From Flavobacteriales bacterium UBA1995 (GTDB lineage: Bacteria > Bacteroidota > Bacteroidia > Flavobacteriales_D > Sanyastnellaceae), in contig DDCX01000106.1 of the NCBI GenBank assembly GCA_002336475.1, positions 14,273-25,042 on the forward strand: DNA of 10,770 nucleotides, given 5' to 3'. The notes under the pieces were generated by a model. That model saw only the letters and a program-made list of their open reading frames with translations, searched no databases and was not told where the DNA came from. Numbering within the stretch: the first letter of the stretch is position 1; each line of letters starts with the position of its first letter. Both the position numbers and the translations under genes were made by a program. Positions 1 to 5,876 of this stretch are shown here, piece after piece.

Positions 1-545
1 AAAAAGGCGGCGTTTGCGGTGTCCCAAAACTGGGCGCCTTCCAAAACAGGTGTGGAGCCCCATTTCACGGTAACCCAGGGCTGCTGATTCTCGTCAAACG
101 CCGGGACGGGCATGAAGTGATCGACTGTTGCTCCCGGTGCAATGGCAACGGGGTCGCCCCAAGTGGCGCCACCATCTTCTGAAATCACCACTCTTCCGCC
201 GTCATCCCATTGCCCCGACAGTTGGTAGGAAACCGCGATGCGGTTGGCAGAAACCGCCATGCGGGGCCCTTCTGCGTCGTTGATGAACAGACCTGTTTCG
301 TTTGTTACGGCCACGGGAGTCCCGAATCCTGTCCCCGTCCATCGGGTACAGTACAGGCCGCCGCTTGAACCGCTTTTGCCATGAAGTATCACGGGATTCC
401 CTTCGGTGTCGAGCACCATTCGAAGATTGGTGTAGCCATATTCAGAAGGGGCAACCGTTAAAGCATCGCCCCAATTGATGGAGTCTTGAGCCTGTAGATT
501 AACGGAGAGAAAGAGACCGGATAAAACAGCTAGAACAGTTCTCAT
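1..545 (-). CDS. Secreted BNR/Asp-box protein, C-terminus outside window (partial)
   Basis: The reading frame opens with ATG at 545-543 and stays open to the window edge, giving 181 residues without a stop. Residues 1-20 form a clear signal peptide (one Arg near the start, then a Leu/Val-rich core ending LQAQ), so the product is exported. Residues 122-129 (SEDGGATW) match the Asp-box/BNR consensus SxDxGxTW exactly; this turn motif marks beta-propeller blades in sialidases and related secreted proteins. The surrounding pattern of short beta strands and Gly/Trp turns also fits a propeller. Only one Asp box is visible, so neither a blade count nor sialidase activity can be claimed. It is divergent from the OB-fold gene at 599. 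Other secreted proteins nearby carry a T9SS sorting domain, and this one might too, but its C-terminus lies outside the window. Confidence 0.85.
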   Translation of the reverse strand, partial: MRTVLAVLSGLFLSVNLQAQDSINWGDALTVAPSEYGYTNLRMVLDTEGNPVILHGKSGSSGGLYCTRWTGTGFGTPVAVTNETGLFINDAEGPRMAVSANRIAVSYQLSGQWDDGGRVVISEDGGATWGDPVAIAPGATVDHFMPVPAFDENQQPWVTVKWGSTPVLEGAQFWDTANAAF

Positions 546-549
546 AACA

Positions 550-557
550 GCAAGGTA
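550..557 (-). promoter_or_regulatory. Candidate -7 promoter box (TACCTTGC) of the Asp-box gene
   Basis: On the minus strand TACCTTGC lies four bases before the ATG at 545. It matches the TAnnTT core of the Bacteroidota -7 consensus TAnnTTTG but differs in the last two positions. No clear -33 TTG element was found at the usual spacing. It is listed because the same placement recurs in front of two other genes in this window. Confidence 0.3.
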
Positions 558-585
558 GCACGGTTTCGCATTCGGGGTCTTTGAT

Positions 586-593
586 TACATTAG
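586..593 (+). promoter_or_regulatory. Candidate -7 promoter box (TACATTAG) of the OB-fold gene
   Basis: TACATTAG matches the Bacteroidota -7 consensus TAnnTTTG at every fixed position but one. It is followed by GCCAC and then ATG at 599, so transcription would begin at or very near the start codon, giving a leaderless or nearly leaderless message. A convincing -33 element is not obvious. Confidence 0.4.
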
Positions 594-598
594 GCCAC

Positions 599-1531
599 AT
601 GAATGCAGCCCGTATCCCATCTCAGATCGCTTGTTTCGCAGTGTTGTTCCTGTTGTGTGCGACTGGAAAATCGCAGACCTTGACTTGCGCAGAAATTCAA
701 GGTGAATCTGATGTCAGTCCTTATGATGGGCAAGAAGTGACCGTCTCTGGCAAGGTGACGGTTTATTTCGGTGACGTTTGGTACATCCAAGATGATTACG
801 GGCCGTGGAATGGCCTGATGTGTGTCGGGCCTAACGTGATCATCGAGGCCAATCCTCCTTGGTGGAGCGAGCCCCGTCAGCCCGAAGTAGGAGATGTACT
901 GCAATTGACAGGGACCATCGTCGAAACAGATGGGAACACCCAGATGATGCAGATCACGGATTACGTCTTCAACGATTTTTGGAATGCCACCCCAGCGGGG
1001 ACGGGCGTTACGGTTGAGGAAATGATGGACGAAAGTTTAGAAGGGACCCGCGCCCGACTGGACCCCGTAACCGTCGTGTCCGCCCCCGACGGCGATGTAT
1101 GGACGGTCTCAGATGCCACTGGAACGTTGACCGTCTATGGATTGGATACAGACGACCCAGGAATGAATGAGGACGGGGATGGCCCAACGCCAGGAGACGT
1201 GTACCGCATCTACGGTGCCGTTCGCCAAATCGGTGAGGAATACGTCTTGGACTTGAGCGACATTGACACCCTGTCCCTGGTTACCGGCGTTGAGGAGCAG
1301 TTTGGCATGGCGTTGCAGCTCACGCCAAATCCCGCCCACCATGAAGTGCGCATTTCGGGACTGGCTCAACCGGGCACTTGGCGCATTTTCGATGCCTTGG
1401 GACGCTCGGTGCGGTCAGGGATGGCCACAGGCTCATGCACAGTGTCTTTGCAGGGTTTATTGCCCGGCAGGTATACGGTACACGTCACTGCTGCGGGTGA
1501 AACCGCTCGGAAGCCCTTGATCGTCAACTGA
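599..1531 (+). CDS. T9SS-secreted protein with two OB-fold-like domains
   Basis: The product is 310 residues. Residues 1 to about 25 are a signal peptide with hydrophobic core IACFAVLFLLCA. Residues about 31-122 resemble the OB-fold domain found before the catalytic domain of extracellular nucleases (ExeM/NucH type): an IQG...SPYDGQEVTVSGKVT block, WYIQDD, then VGDVLQLTGTIVE. Residues about 148-224 look like a second OB-like unit (VWTVSDATGTLTVYG, then PGDVYRIYGAVRQ). Residues about 238-310 are a type A T9SS sorting domain: LTPNPAHHEVRISG, IFDALGRSVRSG, LPGRYTVHV and a basic/hydrophobic end (RKPLIVN). No nuclease domain is present, so a binding or accessory role outside the cell is inferred. 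ATG 599 is preferred over an in-frame TTG at 581 because the TTG would overlap the candidate promoter box and put extra residues before the signal peptide. It converges on the peptidase gene 34 bases downstream. Confidence 0.85.
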   Translation: MNAARIPSQIACFAVLFLLCATGKSQTLTCAEIQGESDVSPYDGQEVTVSGKVTVYFGDVWYIQDDYGPWNGLMCVGPNVIIEANPPWWSEPRQPEVGDVLQLTGTIVETDGNTQMMQITDYVFNDFWNATPAGTGVTVEEMMDESLEGTRARLDPVTVVSAPDGDVWTVSDATGTLTVYGLDTDDPGMNEDGDGPTPGDVYRIYGAVRQIGEEYVLDLSDIDTLSLVTGVEEQFGMALQLTPNPAHHEVRISGLAQPGTWRIFDALGRSVRSGMATGSCTVSLQGLLPGRYTVHVTAAGETARKPLIVN

Positions 1532-1532
1532 A

Positions 1533-1556
1533 GTCCTCGCTTTTCAAGGCAAGGAC
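1533..1556. terminator. Possible bidirectional hairpin between convergent genes
   Basis: GTCCTCGC (1533-1540) can pair with GCAAGGAC (1549-1556) around an 8-base loop, with one mismatch. It occupies most of the 34-base gap between two convergent stop codons, the expected place for a shared terminator. A U-tract is missing on both sides, so the call is weak. Confidence 0.35.
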
Positions 1557-1565
1557 GTGCGGCGA

Positions 1566-3929
1566 TCAGTCTTCGAGGGACTCGATGTAATCCTGGTTCT
1601 CCCGCACGCGCTGCATGGGGTTGCTTGAACCGCGCCCAAATCCTCGGGTGGCGTCGTTGTACAAGTCGATGCGCTGAGGGCGCACGTTGCGGGGCCAAGC
1701 ATTGTTGGTCAAGTCTGTATCGGCCGTTTCGAGGTAGGGGTCGAGTGTGATTGAAACCGCTTCTTGTGGCGTCACAAAAACCTTGGTGACTTCCTTGCCG
1801 CCCTTGCGCCAAATCTCCACGGGAACGCGCCGGACATCGGTTGTCCCGTCTTCGTAGGTAAAGCCCACAATCACAGGCATGACCAAGCCTCCAAGGTTCT
1901 CAAAGGTCAACTGGTAGAAGTGCTTTCCAGAGGACAACAATTTGAGCTCGTCCTCATCCAACTGGGCCACATAGTCTTTGTATTCCTCGCGTTCGATTTC
2001 CATCACCTCGTACGGATCAACCGTCGTGTAATGGTCGTTGAGCTCAGGACGGGCTTCGAGCCGGCTTTCGGCAATGTAAGTCTCGTCGCGAATCAAGGAG
2101 ATATCCGCAGGCTGTGCGTCCTTCTCGGCCTTGGCAAGGGCCTTTTCAACGTCAGGATCCCCAGAGGAGATCTGATACCATTGGATGTCTTTGAGGGACA
2201 TGTCGACATGGTCGTTGGTGTAGAACCAGCCGCGCCAGAACCAATCAAGGTCCACACTTGATGCGTCTTCCATGGTCCGGAACAAATCAGCAGGCGTCGG
2301 GCGCTTAAAGGCCCAACGGCGACCGTATTCTTTGAAGGCATAATCGAAGAGCTCGCGACCCATGACCGTCTCGCGCAAGATGTTCAGTGCGGTAGCCGGC
2401 TTTCCGTAAGCGTTCGGGCCAAACTGGAAGATGCTCTCGGAGTTGGTCATGATGGGAGAAATCCGTTTTGGATCCCCGCCCATGTAGTTGGTGATTTTGC
2501 GGGCAGGTCCTCGGCGCGTGGGGTAGTTGCGGTCGAATTCCTTTTCTGCGAGGTACTGAACAAAGGTGTTGAGGCCCTCGTCCATCCAGGTCCATTGACG
2601 TTCATCAGAGTTGATGATCATCGGGTAGAAATTGTGTCCCACCTCGTGGATGATCACCGAAATCATACCGTGCTTGGTCCGTGCACTGTAGGTGCCATCG
2701 GGCTCAGGCCTTCCTCCGTTGAAGCAAATCATGGGGTACTCCATGCCAATCCACTTTGTATGGACGCTGATGGCTACCGGATAAGGGTATTCGCAGGCAA
2801 ATTCAGAATAGGTGATCAGCGTTTGTGCCACAGCTTCAGTGCTGTACTGCTCCCACAGGGGATTGCCCTCTTTGGGGTAATAGCTCATTGCGAGCGGGGT
2901 GCTGTTCTTCAACGGCACAGCCATGGCATCCCAAATGAACTTTCGGCTGGAAGCAAACGCAAAGTCGCGGACATTCTCGGCCTTGTAGCGCCATGTCTTG
3001 AGCCCTTTTTCTTTGGTCTTCTCGTTTTCTCTGGCCTCCTCTTCTGTGACAATCAATACCGGTTTGTCAGCTGTCTTTGCCTCTTCGTACCGTGCCCGTT
3101 GGGTGGCCGTCAATACCTCTTTGGGGTTCTGGAGCACTCCCGTTGACCCTACAATGTGATCGCTGGGTACTGTGATGCTGACATCGTAATCGCCAAACTC
3201 GAGGGTGAACTCACCCGACCCTAAAAACTGCTTGTTTTGCCAGCCCATGCGGTCGTAGTAAGCGCAAAGGCGGGGGAAAAACTGGGCGATGGTGTAGAGG
3301 TAGTTGTCTTCTTCTTCGAAATACTCGTAACCGCTTCGACCTCCAATGGCCAGGCGGTCATTGATGTTGTACCACCAGTCTACTTGAAAGGTGAACTTCC
3401 CACCGGGAGCCAAGGGCTTGGGGAGGTCCACACGCATCATGGTTTGGTTGATGGTGTGGGCGAGTTCACGTCCTGAACCATCTTTTACAGCTTCGATTTT
3501 AAATCCACCATCGAAGTCAGGCTCTAGGCCTGCGACACGGTCAAAGGTCATGCGGTCTTCCATGAAGCCTTCCTTGATCATGTGGCTGTCGCTGTCCAAG
3601 TCCCGCATGTTTTGGTCCAGTTGAAGCCAGAGGTATCGGAGCTCGTCGGGGGAGTTGTTGATGTAGGTGATGGTCTCTTTGCCGTCGATGCGTTGCGTTC
3701 CGTCATTGAGGCGGATGTCCATCACATAGTCCACTTGTTGCTGCCAATAAGCATGCCCAGGGGCACCGCTCGCAGTCCGTACGGTGTTGGGTGTAGGCAA
3801 CACATCGTAGAGTTGTCGGAACGGATTGTCGTTGGTATTGCCCTCTAATTGAGCTTGTCCTGGCAAGGTTGCAAGGAGCGCAACAGACAGAGCAGCAGCG
3901 AATCTGAAGCAGGACTGAAGTGTGGTCAT
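1566..3929 (-). CDS. Secreted M1-family zinc metallopeptidase
   Basis: The 787-residue product has a signal peptide (residues 1 to about 26, ending LPGQAQ) and should act in the periplasm or outside the cell. The gluzincin zinc site is complete: HEVGH at 428-432 supplies both His ligands and the general base Glu429, and Glu451 in the WMDEG motif is the third ligand, giving HExxH-x18-E. GMEYP at 395-399 takes the place of the M1 exopeptidase motif GAMEN. Tyr508 (AYGKPA) is the likely transition-state Tyr. The N-terminal about 300 residues form the usual beta-rich M1 domain. M1 enzymes are mainly aminopeptidases that remove N-terminal residues from peptides; the substrate here is unknown. The end (IESLED) shows no T9SS sorting domain, in contrast to the neighbouring secreted protein. 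It is divergent from the His-rich gene at 4007. The ATG sits about 41 bases after a candidate promoter box. Confidence 0.93.
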   Translation of the reverse strand: MTTLQSCFRFAAALSVALLATLPGQAQLEGNTNDNPFRQLYDVLPTPNTVRTASGAPGHAYWQQQVDYVMDIRLNDGTQRIDGKETITYINNSPDELRYLWLQLDQNMRDLDSDSHMIKEGFMEDRMTFDRVAGLEPDFDGGFKIEAVKDGSGRELAHTINQTMMRVDLPKPLAPGGKFTFQVDWWYNINDRLAIGGRSGYEYFEEEDNYLYTIAQFFPRLCAYYDRMGWQNKQFLGSGEFTLEFGDYDVSITVPSDHIVGSTGVLQNPKEVLTATQRARYEEAKTADKPVLIVTEEEARENEKTKEKGLKTWRYKAENVRDFAFASSRKFIWDAMAVPLKNSTPLAMSYYPKEGNPLWEQYSTEAVAQTLITYSEFACEYPYPVAISVHTKWIGMEYPMICFNGGRPEPDGTYSARTKHGMISVIIHEVGHNFYPMIINSDERQWTWMDEGLNTFVQYLAEKEFDRNYPTRRGPARKITNYMGGDPKRISPIMTNSESIFQFGPNAYGKPATALNILRETVMGRELFDYAFKEYGRRWAFKRPTPADLFRTMEDASSVDLDWFWRGWFYTNDHVDMSLKDIQWYQISSGDPDVEKALAKAEKDAQPADISLIRDETYIAESRLEARPELNDHYTTVDPYEVMEIEREEYKDYVAQLDEDELKLLSSGKHFYQLTFENLGGLVMPVIVGFTYEDGTTDVRRVPVEIWRKGGKEVTKVFVTPQEAVSITLDPYLETADTDLTNNAWPRNVRPQRIDLYNDATRGFGRGSSNPMQRVRENQDYIESLED

Positions 3930-3970
3930 CGTTTCGTCTCAGTTGAGGCAACCAGTGCCTTGGGAACTGC

Positions 3971-3978
3971 CCAATTTA
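3971..3978 (-). promoter_or_regulatory. Candidate -7 promoter box (TAAATTGG) of the M1 peptidase gene
   Basis: Read on the minus strand, TAAATTGG matches TAnnTTTG except for one base and lies about 41 bases before the peptidase ATG at 3929. It forms an imperfect inverted pair with the box at 3995-4002 that serves the divergent gene (CCAATTTACG and CGTAATTTAG), so the two promoters nearly face each other across 12 bases. Confidence 0.4.
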
Positions 3979-3994
3979 CGAATGGACGCTGACG

Positions 3995-4002
3995 TAATTT
4001 AG
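3995..4002 (+). promoter_or_regulatory. Candidate -7 promoter box (TAATTTAG) of the His-rich gene
   Basis: TAATTTAG fits TAnnTTTG with one mismatch and is followed by only CCAC before ATG 4007. The first three bases of the box are also an in-frame TAA for the downstream gene, so translation cannot start further upstream. The transcript would be leaderless or almost so. Confidence 0.45.
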
Positions 4003-4006
4003 CCAC

Positions 4007-4531
4007 ATGATTGGATGCAGTTTGAATGCCGTGTTGTGGCCGCTTTTTTTCGTGATGAATGGAGCAGTATTGGATTCAGAAGGCGCGTTTGGAACGCATC
4101 CAGATCATGGTGCGCCCTTTGTAGAACAGCTGTCTGGACAATGGGTGATTTCAACTGCGAAAGGAGAGGAGCGCCGTCTGAGGATGTATGACGATGGGCG
4201 TTTTGCATTCATGTCCGATGAGGAATGGACCGCAGGCAGTTATGTCATCCTCCGCACGGATGAGCGCCAGAAAGGCGTTTTGCGCATGGAGTACTACCTC
4301 GATGGGAACCTCCATTTGCAGGAATTGCGGTGCGAGATTTACTTCGAAGAGCATGCTCGGGACCACAGCGATAACGCCGAACACGGACATCACCACGACC
4401 ATGATGATGCGCACAAGGGAGGTTCTGATGAGGCTGCAGAAGAGCACCACCACGAATACCTGCAGATTGAGGTGCTTCCTGCAGCAGAGCAAAGATTAAA
4501 TCTGGCAGGCCATTACCTGCACCATCACTGA
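4007..4531 (+). CDS. Small His/Asp-rich protein, probably exported, possible metal binder
   Basis: The 174-residue protein is not a family I recognise. The N-terminus (residues about 5-22, AVLWPLFFVMNG core) is hydrophobic and could be a signal peptide, though it lacks the usual positive charge. Residues about 40-115 look like a compact beta-rich domain opening with LSGQW and continuing MYDDGRFAFMSDEEW and GSYVILRTDE, reminiscent of lipocalin-like or similar small beta-barrel domains. Residues 116-149 contain 11 His among many Asp/Glu, including HGHHHDHDDAH and EEHHHE, and the protein ends HYLHHH. Such tracts commonly bind Zn, Ni or Cu. The start is fixed by an in-frame TAA four codons before the ATG. 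The stop codon interlocks with that of the flippase gene. A metal-buffering role is an inference from composition only. Confidence 0.75.
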   Translation: MIGCSLNAVLWPLFFVMNGAVLDSEGAFGTHPDHGAPFVEQLSGQWVISTAKGEERRLRMYDDGRFAFMSDEEWTAGSYVILRTDERQKGVLRMEYYLDGNLHLQELRCEIYFEEHARDHSDNAEHGHHHDHDDAHKGGSDEAAEEHHHEYLQIEVLPAAEQRLNLAGHYLHHH

Positions 4532-5823
4532 ACCTTAGCCGGGGAGTGCTTTCTAAAGGCAATGGCAGCGAAGGCCACGCCGATGGCCACCGTGTAGAAA
4601 GCAGCCTGAACCAGGGTGTAGTCGTGCAACAGCACAAGGACTTCAGGGTCGCTCAGCGCTTCCGATGTTCTCGAAGCATTAGCGGCCCAAATTAGACCTC
4701 CCACCATCGCAAGGTGCAAGGTGTCCAATACCAAAGCCCAGGATTGTCTCCCAAGGTGTGGGAAAATGCCAGACAGCGCAGAACCTGCAATCCAAGGAAC
4801 CATCCAAGGTGCCATGATGCGCATGACAGGCAACATGTCCTTCCAGGCATCACCCAATAAAAAGGTCACCCAAGATTCGGGAATCGCCCAGAGCACGGAG
4901 ATGCCAGCTGTTGCGAGCAACATCAGGGTGGCGATCCAGCCGCCATAGTGGCGCAGCAGCGCTTTGGGAGGGACGTCATCTAGGTGTTTGAAAAAGACGT
5001 CGCTGACACTTCGGATGACCAATCCCGCGGCTACTGTGAGATAGGCCATGCCTGCACCAACAGCTCCGACGATGTTGCCCGAACCAAACTCGAAGAGGTA
5101 CAAAATGAAGAGCCCATTGGCAGCCATGGCAAGGACGTTCGCTGGCGTCGTAAAAATGGCATAGGCGCGGTTGTCCCTCCATGCTTCGCTCCGAGATAAA
5201 CGGGTGCTCTTTGGGGCATTGCGCAAGCTGTTGTACAAGGCACGAAAGCCCCAGATGGCGGAATACCATTGCCCGGCAATGCGGCCAACGATGAGTCCCA
5301 AACTCCCCAATGAAACGCTGGCAAACCGGAGGACTTCGCCAACAAAGCTGCCGCTGGCACGGACCACGGCGAGCTTGCGAAAACGTTCTTCACGGGACAG
5401 CCATCCTGTGACCAGCCCATTCATTCCTACCCCAGCGACACCCAATGGGAGCAGGCACCACAGCCATGGAATAGTGCCCATTTCCATGTCCGCCGCATTC
5501 AAACCAATGGCCAACACCGCAGCCAAGAACACCATGACGAGCATGGACCGAAGTCCTATTGAAAATGTAGCCCGTGCTTGCCCAATGCTGCTCTGTTTGA
5601 CCAAAGCCAAGTCCATTCTGAGGGTTGCAACAGCTCCAAGTATCCCTACCAGTTGGGAGTACACGGCCATGTCAGCAAATGCCACAGGGTCATAGCAATA
5701 CCTCTGAAGCAATGGCAAAGCAGCAACAGCAGCAGCCTGCGCAAAGCCTGCCGAGAGGGAAAGGCTCGCGATATCCTTAAGCCTGCGCTTTAGGATGTTC
5801 CGGGAAGGGGGAGGGTCAGGCAT
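4525..5823 (-). CDS. Wzx-like polysaccharide/lipopolysaccharide flippase family protein
   Basis: The 432-residue protein is almost entirely hydrophobic, with about 12 predicted transmembrane helices, the length and topology of the MOP-superfamily polysaccharide transporters (Wzx/PST type). These move undecaprenyl-linked glycans across the inner membrane. Family-like features include the basic N-terminus (ILKRRLKDIA) followed by a helix, the early block ending TLRMDLALVK at about 67-76, and the LLGDAWKDMLPVMRIMAP segment (322-339) followed by GSALSGIFPHLGRQ (347-360), which resembles the 'FG..W' and 'SPL...GRQ' region of the family. No glycosyltransferase or sugar-synthesis gene is in view, so the glycan is unknown. 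It starts 15 bases after a TAATTTGG box and ends tail-to-tail with the His-rich gene. Other MOP exporters cannot be fully excluded. Confidence 0.8.
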   Translation of the reverse strand: MPDPPPSRNILKRRLKDIASLSLSAGFAQAAAVAALPLLQRYCYDPVAFADMAVYSQLVGILGAVATLRMDLALVKQSSIGQARATFSIGLRSMLVMVFLAAVLAIGLNAADMEMGTIPWLWCLLPLGVAGVGMNGLVTGWLSREERFRKLAVVRASGSFVGEVLRFASVSLGSLGLIVGRIAGQWYSAIWGFRALYNSLRNAPKSTRLSRSEAWRDNRAYAIFTTPANVLAMAANGLFILYLFEFGSGNIVGAVGAGMAYLTVAAGLVIRSVSDVFFKHLDDVPPKALLRHYGGWIATLMLLATAGISVLWAIPESWVTFLLGDAWKDMLPVMRIMAPWMVPWIAGSALSGIFPHLGRQSWALVLDTLHLAMVGGLIWAANASRTSEALSDPEVLVLLHDYTLVQAAFYTVAIGVAFAAIAFRKHSPAKVQ

Positions 5824-5840
5824 GGTGCTGGCTCAGCACC
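5824..5840 (-). promoter_or_regulatory. Perfect 7-bp inverted repeat next to the flippase start codon
   Basis: GGTGCTG and CAGCACC form a perfect 7-bp inverted repeat with a 3-base spacer, ending exactly at the ATG of the flippase gene. It could be an operator overlapping the transcription start, or an mRNA hairpin that limits ribosome access. If transcription begins just after the TAATTTGG box, the message would hold only part of the repeat, which favours a DNA-level site. Confidence 0.35.
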
Positions 5841-5846
5841 AAATTA
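5839..5846 (-). promoter_or_regulatory. Candidate -7 promoter box (TAATTTGG) of the flippase gene
   Basis: On the minus strand TAATTTGG lies 15 bases before the flippase ATG and differs from TAnnTTTG at one position. It directly follows the hairpin at 5847-5864 and its last two bases are part of the inverted repeat at 5824-5840. No good -33 element was seen. Confidence 0.4.
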
Positions 5847-5864
5847 CGGGACCAAAAGGCCCCG
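5847..5864 (-). terminator. Probable terminator of the deiodinase-like/TSP3 gene
   Basis: In minus-strand RNA, CGGGGCC pairs with GGUCCCG over 7 bp (one G-U) around a UUUU loop, 12 bases after the TGA at 5877, and is followed by UAAUUU. The stem pairs fully only in minus-strand RNA (plus-strand RNA would have an A-C mismatch), which supports termination of the minus-strand gene. The U-tract is short. Confidence 0.45.
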
Positions 5865-5876
5865 GGAAAGGACCCC

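Noticed and set aside
1..545. Naming the first gene a sialidase
   Set aside because: Only a single Asp box is visible and no catalytic residues can be assigned; Asp boxes occur in many non-sialidase proteins.
581..598. TTG start six codons upstream for the OB-fold gene
   Set aside because: It overlaps the candidate promoter box TACATTAG and adds MITLGH before an already good signal peptide; ATG at 599 is the simpler start.
1764..2261. Plus-strand frame of 165 residues inside the M1 peptidase, and similar ones at 2595-3146 and 8975-9547
   Set aside because: They oppose genes with clear families, have no recognisable domains and look like antisense shadows of biased codon use.
4007..4531. His-rich protein as a cation-diffusion or ZIP metal transporter loop
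   Set aside because: There is only one hydrophobic segment, at the N-terminus, so it cannot be a multi-helix transporter.
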